From contig JASDDO010000026.1 in assembly GCA_030015575.1 (NCBI GenBank), positions 27,916,079-27,980,078 of the forward strand: a DNA stretch of 64,000 nt, read 5' to 3'. This stretch comes from Agapanthus africanus (Eukaryota; Streptophyta; Magnoliopsida; Asparagales; Amaryllidaceae). The translations under genes were made by a program, and so were the position numbers. Below are positions 1 through 9,802 of this stretch, in pieces; within the stretch, counting starts at the first letter, position 1; each line of letters opens with the position of its first letter. The notes beneath the pieces are model-generated. The model was given only the letters and a program-made list of their open reading frames with translations. It was not told where the DNA came from and ran no database searches.

Positions 1-1046
1 TTGATGTTGTGTCGTCGAGGCAATGAAGCTAGGAATTTTGGCCTTCGCTTCATTTGCTGGTATCGCGTCTGCTGTATCGAGACGAATGCCGCGGTGATGA
101 ACACTAAGTTATCTGTGAACCGCTGAGATTTTACAAGTTGTCCCATCATTTCGGCCATTTTGTCATGCATGTGTGGCTTGCTAGCTTTTTGCGGCAAGCT
201 CGGATTTCTTGGATACGGGTTTCGGCATCAGTACCGCTACAACTGGAATGTTGCCAGGAGCGGATCATCATTTGCCTTTGTCGACGTTTGAACAAAGGTG
301 GCTTAGCAAACATGGTTAAGGGTCCTGTCGACCAAGGCTTTTGACCTCATGAGCCGTAAGGGTCTCACAAAGGTGTTTCTCCCTACAAGTCGTGAGGATC
401 TTGCAGGTGTGTTTTCTCCTTAAGAATCGTGGGGATTCTTAAGTGCATGTTCTCTTGTAAGTCGTAAGGATCTTACAAAGAGGATTTTCCCCTTATAAGT
501 CGAGAGGACTTGCGAGGGTTGTTCACCATGTAGATATATCCCTAGTCACGGATGGGACTTTGTTAGGGAAATGTCTATTCGCGCCCGTGGATTGTATACA
601 AGGGTCAGTCCGAGCCGCTTGTAGGGCAATATCGAAAGTTGTGGGAGTTGCTTAAGAACAGGTTAAGGTTTCTGTAACTTAAGACTTTCAAATCTTATGA
701 GCCGTGAGGGTCCCATAAGAGAATTCTCCTTACAAGTCGTGAGGATCTCGCAAGTGTAATTTCTCCTTAGGAATCGTGGGGACCCCTAAGTGTGTTTCTC
801 CCTTATGAGTCGTAAGGATCTCACGCGGGTGGTTTCTCCTTACAAGGTCGAGAGGACCCTGTAAGTGTCTTTTAACGAGGTTGCGCCCTTTCGGGTTTTC
901 ACCAACACTCGCCGGTAGCCCTGCTGTTTTTACTCACGGAGCCCTTTCGGGTTTTCATCCGTGCCCATTTTGCTTTATGGACATACCCCCCTTTTTTTTT
1001 TTTTTTTTTTATCATCATTTCGCCAGCCTAAAGATGCTGCGACAGT
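1..1046. repeat. 3' noncoding zone of element A, array of short hairpins
   Basis: No gene is supported. The zone aligns with 25.8-27.0 kb (B) and 58.8-60.3 kb (C). It contains many short inverted repeats about 45-60 bp apart, each followed by a T/C-rich spacer such as TTTCTCC. Examples: arms CTTACAAGGTC (839-849) and GACCCTGTAAG (855-865) with loop GAGAG; arms GCTTGC (176-181) and GCAAGC (194-199). A C6T19 tract lies at 985-1010, a purine run on the element's own strand. Confidence 0.75.
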
Positions 1047-1343
1047 AGTTTAGGGACGTTTCGGTCCGTCGTTAGTTTAAGGACGTTTCGGTCCGTCGCT
1101 AGTTTAAGGACGTTTCGGTCCGTCGTTAGTTTAAAGACGTTTCGGTCTGTTGATAGTTTAAGGACGTTTCGGTCCGTTCATAGTTTAAAGACGTTTCGGT
1201 CCCTTGTTAGTTTAAGGACGTTTCGGTCCGTCGTTAGTTTAAAGACATTTCGGTCTGTTGATAGTTTAAGGACGTTTCGGTCCGTTCATAGTTTAAAGAC
1301 GTTTCGGTCCCTTGTTAGTTTAAGGACGTTTCGGTCCGTCGTT
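1047..1343. repeat. Eleven tandem 27-bp units with GGAC/GTCC mini-hairpins
   Basis: There are exactly eleven 27-bp units starting AGTTTA. Each holds a 4-bp inverted repeat around GTTTCG or a close variant. Unit tails show a higher-order order of four types (CGTCGTT, TGTTGAT, CGTTCAT, CCTTGTT) that occurs twice in a row, so the array grew partly by 108-bp steps. Arms are GGAC/GTCC in most units but AGAC/GTCT at 1135-1148. Related units lie in the LTRs (11.64, 16.49, 37.20 and 39.91 kb) and as single copies beside the pol ends of B and C. Confidence 0.9.
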
Positions 1344-1439
1344 AGGGGAGGGCCAACTGCTGCTTGTAAAGTCTGAGCCTAGGAAGATAGCGAGCGGACA
1401 TAGTCGTCGTCATCTATCGTTGACCCAGGCTGTGGCTCA

Positions 1440-4400
1440 CTAGGCATAGTATTTCTTCAAGAAGCGGCCATTTATTGGCCTGAAAGGCCTCTCACCGTGC
1501 ATGTCCACGAGTAGATAGGCTCCACCCTGGTAAACCTGGTCTATGATGTACGGGCCTTCATAGTTTGGCTCGAATTTTCCCCGCTTGGCACGATTGGGAA
1601 TCATGGGTCTTTTGACCACTAATACGAGTTCGCCTTGGTGGAATGTCCTCGGCCTGGTCAATTTTTCGTACAAGCGCGTCATCTTTGCTTTGTAGGCTTC
1701 TAGATGTTGTTGCGCTATGAGTCGGGTTTCGTCGAGGGCATCAAGCTCCTCAAGTCGAAGGTGGGCATTTTCTTCGTCGGTCAGTTCGTGGTGGACTGCC
1801 ACTCGTAGAGAGGGTAACTCTATCTCGAGGGGGAGTACTGCCTCCGTCCCAAATACCAACGCGTATGGCGTTGTATTTGTGGCCGTCTTGAATGTAGTTC
1901 GATAAGCCCAAAGGGCTTCTTGCAGCCTCTCGTGCCAGTCTCTCTTATTCCGGGAGACGGTCTTTTTTATGATCTTCGTCAAGGTCTTATTGAAGGCCTC
2001 GGCCAGACCGTTGGCTCGCGGGTTGTAAACTGAGGAATACCTCCAGTCTATACTGTGCTGCTGCGCGAAGCGGCTAATCTTATGGCTCCTGTAGGCTGGC
2101 CCGTTATCGGAGATAATCCGCCGTGGGGTTCTAAACCGATAGATGACGTGCGTTTTGAAGAAATGGAGGATATTCTCCGTCTTCACTTCCCTCAGTGGTA
2201 CTGCTTCTGCCCATTTGGAGAAGTAATCAGTCGTCGCCAGGATAAAACGGTGTCCCCGAGATGATGCTGGTTCAATGGGGCCGACTATGTCAGTCCCCCA
2301 CATCTCGAATGGCCAGCTGGCCACCGTTGGGTGTAGCGGATTTGGGTGTTGATGGATGAAATCTCCATGAATCTGGCACGAGTGGCATTGCTTCGCATAC
2401 TCGAGGCAGTCCTGGATCATTGTGGGCCAGTAGTAGCCCATTCGTTTAATCTTTAACTTCATCTTTGGGCCTGCTTGGTGAGAACCGCAAAGTCCGTCAT
2501 GAACTTCCTGAACGACTTTTTCTGCTTCGTCAGGTCCTAAGCATCTCAGCCATAGAGAATCGAGCGATCTCTTGTATAGGGTATTGTTGACAAAAGCGAA
2601 AGATAGAGCTCGTTTCATGAGCTGATGTCTTGAAGACGCTTCTTCGGGCATTCGGCGGGACTTAAAGTAGTCTATGAAGACTTCCCTCCAGTCTTCGGCC
2701 TTCTCATGGTCCTTTATTTGTAGGGTCATCTGCTCAGTCGCTCCCTTTTCTTTGCATGATTCCGGAGATATTTCTGCCGGGGCGAGCACTCGACGGCTTT
2801 GTACCATGATTCTGACGTCATCGAGGTTCTCGTCAGCTAGTTCTTTAGCGAGTTTGGCCAACGCGTCTGCTTTGCTGTTTTCCGCGCGCGGTATGTTCTC
2901 CAAAGTATAGGAGGGAATTTGGGCCAACAGTTGTTGCACCTTTTCGCCGTATCTCACCAACTCCGGTTTGCACGTTTGGTAGTCACCATTAACTTGGCTA
3001 ACGACCAGCTGAGAATCCCCATATATAAGGAGGTCTTCAATTCCCATGTCAATGGCAAGCTCGAGACCTGCTATCAGGGCTTCGTATTCAGCTTCATTGT
3101 TTGTCCTCGGCTCTGTTAAGGAGAAGGCGAAGCGCATTATCCCTCCTTGTGGAGTCGCAAAGATGAGGCCTATCCCTGACTTGATCATTGGGATACCTTG
3201 CTTTTGTTTCTTTATAGAGGACGCTCCATCGAAATAGAGTTCCCATCGGGTGCTTCCACCGCTAATCGCATCAAATGCATGCTCGTCCGGCAAGTCACAA
3301 TTCAAAGGAGAATCGGCCGGTATCGGGTGCTCAGCGAGGAAATCGGCAATGGCCTGGCCTTTCACTGCCTTGAGAGGTTGATATGTTATCGAGAACTCCA
3401 TCAAGAGCAGGGCCCATTTAGCGAGTCGTCCCGTCAATATGGCTTTTGACATTAAGTATTTAAGAGGATCCACTTTCGAGATGAGGCAGACTTCGTGTGC
3501 CAACGCATAGTGCCTGAGCTTTGTTATCGCGAAGATTAACGCCAAGCAATGTTTTTCAATGGGAGAGTAATTGCTTTCTGCCCCCAGTAGAACTCGACTT
3601 AAGTAGTAGAGTGCTCTCTCTTTCCCCTGATCGTTCTCTTGCGCCCATAGTGCGCCCAAGGAACCTTCGAGGGCGGTTGTATAAAGAATGAGGGGTTTTC
3701 CCTTGACCGGCGCAGCTAATACCGGCGGGTTCTGCAGGTACTGCTTGATCTCGTCTAGTGCGCCTTGGCATTTTTGATCCCAGACGAATGGGGTTCCCTT
3801 CTTCATCAGGTGACTGTAGGGGCGGCATTTGCCTGAAAGATTTGCGATAAATCGCCGGATGTATGCGAGCTTCCCTTGGAGAGACCGCAACTGTTTGAGG
3901 GTTCTTGGCGGGGGCATTTCCATGATCGCTTTAATCTTTGACGGATCTATCTCAATACCTCGGTGTCGGATGACGAATCCCAAGAATTTTCCCGAGGAGA
4001 CTCCAAACGCGCATTTGAGGGGATTCATCTTCAAATTATATTGCCGAAGGCGTTGAAATACAGTCTCTAGGTGCTTTAAGTGATCTTCATATGACATGCT
4101 CTTTACTACGAGGTCGTCGATATAGCACTCGACGATGTCATGTATGAGGTCATCGAAGATCTTTGTCATGGCCCTTTGATAGGTAGCGCCGGCGTTCTTT
4201 AGACCGAAGGGCATAACCCTGTAGCAAAATACACCCAAAGGGGTCCGGAAAGCGGTGTGCTTCTGGTCTTCGGGATGCATTTTTATCTGATTGTATCCTG
4301 AGGAACCGTCCATAAAGGAGAAGATCTCGTGAGTGGACGTGTTATCTATCATTAGCTCGGTTACCGGCACTGGGAAATCATCTTTTGGACAGGCCTTGTT

Positions 4401-7400
4401 GAGATCCCTGAAATCCACGCATATACGCACCGTCCCATTCTTCTTCATCACCGGGACGATATTGGCGATCCAATCGGGATATTGGACTTCTTGAATAAAT
4501 CCAGAATCGATCAGTTTCTTGACTTCGGCGTTGATGCTCATCTCAAGCTCGAGTCGCATCCTTCTTGGTGCCTGCTTGACTGGCCTGATGTCTGGGGATA
4601 TTGCTAATCTGTGCACAGCGATCTCCGGATCTAATCCTGGCATCTCAGAGTAGTTCCACGCGAAGCAGTCTTTATGCCGTAGAAGCACGTTCTTTAACGC
4701 GGCCACCCTCTCTTCAGAGAGTAGCTCACTGACAAATGTTGGTCGCGGGTCCTCTGCCGATCCCAACTCAATCTTTCTGAGGTTATCTGCGGTAGTATGT
4801 ATACCGTCTTCCAGTTCTTTTGGAGCGGGCGGGAATTCCGAGATTACCTCATCATCGCTGTTCTCGAAGCACCGGGGAAGGTCATCTATGTTCTCGGGCT
4901 CTTCTTTTAATATCGTAATCGTATAACAGGTACGAATCCGCCCCCAGGACTGAGGTGGATCCGGTTTTGCTCTTGCGGCTTTGGGTTCGTGCTTTCGGGG
5001 CGGTGTTACCCTCCAGCTGTTGGATAAAGCGAATCTGCCCCTTCGGTACTGGTCCTCGACCCAGTTCTTAAAGGTGAAGCAGTCTTCGGTAGGATGTCCT
5101 ATGGCTCGGTGATAAGAGCAATAGCCCGAGCGAGAGGCCTTATTAGCTTGTTCGGGGTGTCTAGACTCTGGAAGCGTGATCATCTGATGTTTTAGGGCGA
5201 GCTTGAGTAACCTTTCCGTCTTGTCTCGGGGGAAGGAGTACGCTCGACTCATCTTTTCTATGAAGGACGAATCCGAGCTGTGCAGTACCCGATCACGTAA
5301 CCCTCTAATCCTGCGTCGTTGTTGTCGGCTCTTTTTTCCGCTTCTCGACTTATTTCCGTCTCCGCATCGGGCCTTTCGCATGATGGGTTGACAAGGATGA
5401 GCATTCTTGCCTTTCGCAGCCTGTTGAAATAGACGTTGCGTCCTGGCCTTCTCGTAGATGGCCATTTCACGACTGTGGTCTTCCCGAGCTTTCTGACCCA
5501 CTTTCCTGATAGGCTTGCTCATTCGTTCTTCAAACGACGGACTTGGCGCTTCAATCGCAGGGTCTGGTTTTGATGAGGGATCGGTATCTCCTGACGGGGC
5601 GTCCTCTTCTTCATCAAAGGTATATATAGCGTAGCTGCTGTGGGCCCGCTCTCGTTTTCCGGTTCTCGCGTATCCAAGCCCGAGTGTCTCCATTTTCCCG
5701 TTGGGCAATTTGCGTTGGGTTCCAGGGACATCCCAAATCTTGTTGTAGAACCGAGCCTGTCGAACAGTTTGTTTTAAGGGTACTCGTTGGCGCTTCAATA
5801 GCTTCTTTAATCCATCTGTATAGTATCTGGGCAAACGGATGGGTTGGAGTCTGTCGCATGCAGCATCTGCGCCATGCCAGATCTCTTTCTCTACTTTCGA
5901 CTCTGAGGATTGATAGAATAGGATCATCTTCTCACCCTTTCGCCTGGGGGGGACGCAAAACGTTTGCAGCTCTTGCACACTGTGAGCTTGAAGCGTGTCG
6001 AGGTCCTTGTAGTGTTCTTGCGGTACCATGGTGATTTGCAAGTTATGGTCATCGCACGGAGGTGCTTGTATTGAAAGCCGATTGGAGAATACGGCATTGA
6101 CCTCATCTTCCGAATCACTTCCGAAGACCAGTATGGGGATGGGCGTCCTCTGGTTGTTGCGTTGAGCTGGCCCCGTATAAACTATCTCTTCTTCTTCTTC
6201 GGTATCGCTTCCGAAAACAGGGATGGTGGCGGCGGCCTTATTCTCCGAGTCGTGACACCTTTCTGTATCTTCAAAGTCTGGCAAGAAGTATTTCGCATCC
6301 TCGTATTTGCGGACTTCGTTCACGGAAAATGGGTTCAGCTCACCCGTCACAGTATACTCGAAACCATCTTTAAAGTACTTCATACACTGATGTTGTGTAG
6401 AAGGGACGATGTTGTACTCGTGTAACCAAGGACGGCCGAGCAAGGCGTTGTAACAGGTCTTGGCGTCAATGACATGGAATTTGATGTCTGTGACGAGAAG
6501 CCCGAAGCGTAACGTTAATATCACGGACCCGAGAGTCCGTGACGATTGTGAATCGAAACCGGAAATAGTGATTTTGTCACGAGCGAGATGTTGCACACTC
6601 ATGCAGATTTCCTTCAACACCCGAACATTAAGGAGATTGACAGAGGATCCATTATCCACCAAGATCTTGCCTATCTTGATATCATGGCAGTATCCGGAGA
6701 CATACAGGGGACGGTTATGGTCGCACGTCCCGAGAAGGAGGTCTTCATTACCGAAAGTGACGTCGGCCGTATGCACTTCTTCCAGTTCGTCTCTCATCTT
6801 TTGGGTGGCGAGAAAAGCTTGGAATTGCTCAGGTTCTTGTAGTGCTTTAATTAGTGAGTCCCGTGCTTCTTTTGATAATAGGAGGGCGTCGAGAATGCTA
6901 AGCTGGGAAGGTAGCTTCCTTAGATGCGCGAGGATGTTATAGTCTACTTTACTCCTCCTAGGAAGGTCTTTAGTCGCCAGTTCCTTCGCGACTTGGTCAT
7001 CCAAAGTGATATCTTCAGTGAACTTTCCCTTTCCCTTATCTTTTCTGTTCGTAGGCCCGAGATTCTTTTCCGGGAGTGTGTGATTGCGCAGCTGAGTGTT
7101 TCCGCAGGCTTCTGATTCCTCATCTTTCCCTAGCGCGGATTCTTCAAAGAGAGGGCCCAGAGTCACTTCTTCATCAGAGTCGCTCCCAAAGGTGAGGACT
7201 TGCGATCCCTCGGTATGAGCCATATAGCAGTTGCCAGTAATTCTGTTGGGTCCGTCAACAGCGCTTCTTCGCTCCCGACGGCTCTTGCGTTTCATGCGTT
7301 TGAAATGTTGCCGGCGAGCAACATATCCTTGCCACCATATCTTGAAGGCGTCGCACTCCTCTGTGGGGTGTGAGACTTTCCGATGATATGCGCAGTAATC

Positions 7401-9743
7401 GGGGTGTTTCTCCGCCCCATCGTGCGTGTTTCCTTCCGAGGGGGGTAGCCTCATTCCCATTGACATGGCTTTGGCGAACCTTTTCCTCGTCTTGAATATC
7501 TTCTTGTCTATTTCGGATGCCTTTCGCTCTGGCAGGGGTAGCTCAACTCTTTCGTTCAGTCGCCCGCATTTGGTTCCTCCTGATGCTGCCATCTCGCGCT
7601 CCTGATCCGCTTTACTTTTTAGACGAATCTCGTCTAGGAAGGCATTGATCATATCAGTTGTCAGCCTCGCACGCTCTGGTTCGGGCTCTGCCTTCGGCTT
7701 CTTAGTGATAGGAGTTTTCTCATCATCGGTAAACGAATGGGAGATCATGTTGCAACTTGCCGCATATCCCTCGGATTCGTCCGACGAGTTTTCTCCATCA
7801 TCGTCCTCTTGAAAGATGTGGCTGAGGAACTCTTGCAGTGTGACAGGAGTTCGCGCCTTCTGATTATATTCTTCTAGCGCGTCGATTTGCTTCTGCAAGT
7901 TTGTTTGCTCGTCTCCAAGCTTCGCGGGCTTCTTGGATTTCTTTTTCTTTTTCTTCGAAGCTTTTGACGGTTGGGCGTGAGTATTTGGGCCCTTATCAGC
8001 AGTCTTCGTAGTTGCGCGGGGCTTCACTGCTCCTTCGATAATTCGAGGTTCAAGAGGGTCCTTCCATTCGATTGCAGGACACGCATGAAGGTCTCTCAGC
8101 ATCCTTTTGGTCTTCGTTGATAGCGCGACTTCCCATGGAACTTCTTCGATAAAGGAGCAGGTTGCCCCCGGTGTGTCTGCCTTTTTAGGAGTATGTGGTT
8201 GTGGCGGGTTCACCTTCCACTTTTCGGACAGTACAAACTTCCCCTGGAGGTATTGATCTTCGATCCATCCTTTGAAGACGAAGCAATCTTCAATCGGATG
8301 GCTTACCGTTTGATGGTAAGGGCAATAGTTAGGGTTATTCACCTCGGTGGGTTGTGGCGGTCGCCTTGGATTTGGGAGGTTAATAAGTCTGTTGCGTATT
8401 GCCAGCTCAAATAACCGTCTCGTCTTGTCTCGTGGGAACGAGTAGGGACGCTTCATCTTCTCATTATAATACCGGCGTCTTTCTTCCAGTTGATCTGCCG
8501 ATTTTGGGGCGTCAGGTTGCTGTTGGGCATTTGCGACAAAGGTGGCCCTTCCTTTACCCTTATCATTCCGAGGTTCCGACTTCGGGGGAGGTGGCCTATG
8601 ACCCATCTGGTCCATCTGAGCCAACTTGTCGATTAAAGCCTGGAATGTGGTTGGCTTAAAAAACATCATAAACTGGGAGATGGTTGCGTGGGGGTCCAAG
8701 GTTCCCACGAACATACCCACTGCGGGTGCTTCCTCAATGCGTTGCTCGCATCTCGACCACAAATTCCGCCAGCGTATAGCGTACTGGACCCAGGTTTCGC
8801 CTGGCTTTACCCTGGCGTTAATCAAAGCAGTAATTGGAGTGCGCTCGCTGGCGCTTGCGAACCGCTGAGTGAACAACAACTCCATTTCAGCGAACGTTTT
8901 GATGGAATCGTTCGGAAGTTCTGAATACCATTCGAATGCTGTTTCTGATAAGCTGCCAACGAACTGACGGAGTAACAGTTTATCGTCACCGCCGGTGTTA
9001 CCGCAGAGGGCCCGGAACTGGGCGACGTGTTGATGAGGATTGCCGGTCCCCTTATACACATGGAATTTCGGTATCGTATAGCCTTGCGGGTATTTGATTT
9101 GATCGTACCAGCTTGGATACGGCCGCTCCATTTTCACGACTTGACCAGCTGCCTCAGTTGCATGATGGACCCGGATTTGCTGGGCTATATAGTCAGCCAA
9201 GTCAGCCTTAGAGATCGTCTCTTCCTTGGCTGTTGAGAGGGCTGGTGGTGGATTTGACGTCTCTCCTCGGTCATCTTCAAGAACAATCGGAGGATCTTCG
9301 GCGGGTAAGTCCTGCTGGATCATCATTCCTATCACATCTTGAAAGAGAAGGCCCATCCGTTGTATGTTGGCCGCTTGTTCAGCAGCCTCTTTGTCCCTTT
9401 TCTCCAGTGTCCGGCGAAGGAATTCAGCGTCGGTTTCTTCCTCCCGGCGTGCGTCTGAGGACGCTTCTGGGTTTTCCTTTGGCCCGGTGAGTGCGGCCAT
9501 AGCATTCATCATTTCTTGGAGCTTTTGTTGCTGCTCCTGGGATTTCGTTACGGATCGGGTTAGCGGTCGGTGGCCTGTAGAAGTGCGGCTCTCCTCCTTT
9601 CCAGAGGCCATGTATACGGTGTGGACCATCATGCCCCCAGACTTAAGGTGTCCGAGCTTGTTGCTTTTAGCCGTCGTTGCACGTCGAGGGATCTTCTCGG
9701 GCTCCCTCCTTTTATGAGCCATGGAGGTTGAGGGGGCCGTCAA
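1440..9743 (-). CDS. Gag-Pol polyprotein of Tat element A (2767 codons, uninterrupted)
   Basis: Encodes the particle protein and enzymes for reverse transcription and integration. Approximate residues: retrotransposon Gag domain 205-360; C-x2-H-x4-H-x4-C zinc knuckle near 473-487; second knuckle near 783; protease with DNGSS near 1030; third knuckle near 1540; RT 1740-1940 with YIDD near 1874; first RNase H about 2010-2115, with the usual catalytic Asp replaced (LYTTALEG); second, archaeal-type RNase H about 2163-2305 with its acidic residues (YFDG, NNEAEYEA, YGDSQ, KADALA); integrase from about 2410 with CHSC, WGTD, SDNGPAY and the Glu of GLAEAFN; a GPY-type C-terminus; no chromodomain. The listed Met is only the first in this frame: open sequence continues upstream and matches the Gag N-terminus of element B, so the true start is probably 10,684, lost through a 1-bp frameshift near 9,880. 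No stop interrupts the frame, which suggests recent mobility. Confidence 0.93.
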   Translation of the reverse strand: MTAPSTSMAHKRREPEKIPRRATTAKSNKLGHLKSGGMMVHTVYMASGKEESRTSTGHRPLTRSVTKSQEQQQKLQEMMNAMAALTGPKENPEASSDARREEETDAEFLRRTLEKRDKEAAEQAANIQRMGLLFQDVIGMMIQQDLPAEDPPIVLEDDRGETSNPPPALSTAKEETISKADLADYIAQQIRVHHATEAAGQVVKMERPYPSWYDQIKYPQGYTIPKFHVYKGTGNPHQHVAQFRALCGNTGGDDKLLLRQFVGSLSETAFEWYSELPNDSIKTFAEMELLFTQRFASASERTPITALINARVKPGETWVQYAIRWRNLWSRCEQRIEEAPAVGMFVGTLDPHATISQFMMFFKPTTFQALIDKLAQMDQMGHRPPPPKSEPRNDKGKGRATFVANAQQQPDAPKSADQLEERRRYYNEKMKRPYSFPRDKTRRLFELAIRNRLINLPNPRRPPQPTEVNNPNYCPYHQTVSHPIEDCFVFKGWIEDQYLQGKFVLSEKWKVNPPQPHTPKKADTPGATCSFIEEVPWEVALSTKTKRMLRDLHACPAIEWKDPLEPRIIEGAVKPRATTKTADKGPNTHAQPSKASKKKKKKSKKPAKLGDEQTNLQKQIDALEEYNQKARTPVTLQEFLSHIFQEDDDGENSSDESEGYAASCNMISHSFTDDEKTPITKKPKAEPEPERARLTTDMINAFLDEIRLKSKADQEREMAASGGTKCGRLNERVELPLPERKASEIDKKIFKTRKRFAKAMSMGMRLPPSEGNTHDGAEKHPDYCAYHRKVSHPTEECDAFKIWWQGYVARRQHFKRMKRKSRRERRSAVDGPNRITGNCYMAHTEGSQVLTFGSDSDEEVTLGPLFEESALGKDEESEACGNTQLRNHTLPEKNLGPTNRKDKGKGKFTEDITLDDQVAKELATKDLPRRSKVDYNILAHLRKLPSQLSILDALLLSKEARDSLIKALQEPEQFQAFLATQKMRDELEEVHTADVTFGNEDLLLGTCDHNRPLYVSGYCHDIKIGKILVDNGSSVNLLNVRVLKEICMSVQHLARDKITISGFDSQSSRTLGSVILTLRFGLLVTDIKFHVIDAKTCYNALLGRPWLHEYNIVPSTQHQCMKYFKDGFEYTVTGELNPFSVNEVRKYEDAKYFLPDFEDTERCHDSENKAAATIPVFGSDTEEEEEIVYTGPAQRNNQRTPIPILVFGSDSEDEVNAVFSNRLSIQAPPCDDHNLQITMVPQEHYKDLDTLQAHSVQELQTFCVPPRRKGEKMILFYQSSESKVEKEIWHGADAACDRLQPIRLPRYYTDGLKKLLKRQRVPLKQTVRQARFYNKIWDVPGTQRKLPNGKMETLGLGYARTGKRERAHSSYAIYTFDEEEDAPSGDTDPSSKPDPAIEAPSPSFEERMSKPIRKVGQKAREDHSREMAIYEKARTQRLFQQAAKGKNAHPCQPIMRKARCGDGNKSRSGKKSRQQRRRIRGLRDRVLHSSDSSFIEKMSRAYSFPRDKTERLLKLALKHQMITLPESRHPEQANKASRSGYCSYHRAIGHPTEDCFTFKNWVEDQYRRGRFALSNSWRVTPPRKHEPKAARAKPDPPQSWGRIRTCYTITILKEEPENIDDLPRCFENSDDEVISEFPPAPKELEDGIHTTADNLRKIELGSAEDPRPTFVSELLSEERVAALKNVLLRHKDCFAWNYSEMPGLDPEIAVHRLAISPDIRPVKQAPRRMRLELEMSINAEVKKLIDSGFIQEVQYPDWIANIVPVMKKNGTVRICVDFRDLNKACPKDDFPVPVTELMIDNTSTHEIFSFMDGSSGYNQIKMHPEDQKHTAFRTPLGVFCYRVMPFGLKNAGATYQRAMTKIFDDLIHDIVECYIDDLVVKSMSYEDHLKHLETVFQRLRQYNLKMNPLKCAFGVSSGKFLGFVIRHRGIEIDPSKIKAIMEMPPPRTLKQLRSLQGKLAYIRRFIANLSGKCRPYSHLMKKGTPFVWDQKCQGALDEIKQYLQNPPVLAAPVKGKPLILYTTALEGSLGALWAQENDQGKERALYYLSRVLLGAESNYSPIEKHCLALIFAITKLRHYALAHEVCLISKVDPLKYLMSKAILTGRLAKWALLLMEFSITYQPLKAVKGQAIADFLAEHPIPADSPLNCDLPDEHAFDAISGGSTRWELYFDGASSIKKQKQGIPMIKSGIGLIFATPQGGIMRFAFSLTEPRTNNEAEYEALIAGLELAIDMGIEDLLIYGDSQLVVSQVNGDYQTCKPELVRYGEKVQQLLAQIPSYTLENIPRAENSKADALAKLAKELADENLDDVRIMVQSRRVLAPAEISPESCKEKGATEQMTLQIKDHEKAEDWREVFIDYFKSRRMPEEASSRHQLMKRALSFAFVNNTLYKRSLDSLWLRCLGPDEAEKVVQEVHDGLCGSHQAGPKMKLKIKRMGYYWPTMIQDCLEYAKQCHSCQIHGDFIHQHPNPLHPTVASWPFEMWGTDIVGPIEPASSRGHRFILATTDYFSKWAEAVPLREVKTENILHFFKTHVIYRFRTPRRIISDNGPAYRSHKISRFAQQHSIDWRYSSVYNPRANGLAEAFNKTLTKIIKKTVSRNKRDWHERLQEALWAYRTTFKTATNTTPYALVFGTEAVLPLEIELPSLRVAVHHELTDEENAHLRLEELDALDETRLIAQQHLEAYKAKMTRLYEKLTRPRTFHQGELVLVVKRPMIPNRAKRGKFEPNYEGPYIIDQVYQGGAYLLVDMHGERPFRPINGRFLKKYYA

Positions 9744-9802
9744 GGTGGGCGTCCAAACAGCCTTTTGGGTTTTCGCCTGGTGACCAGCTTTCGGTTGGAT
9801 CT

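Noticed and set aside
138..344. 68-codon plus-strand ORF at the left edge
   Set aside because: Lies in the hairpin-rich 3' zone; homologous stretches in B and C read in other frames.
1047..1343. CRISPR-like look of the 27-bp array
   Set aside because: Units are contiguous with no unique spacers, no cas genes are present, and the context is a plant retrotransposon.
5684..6034. 116-codon plus-strand ORF, and similar ORFs opposite gag-pol
   Set aside because: They are shadows of the long polyprotein frame; no independent promoter or domain.
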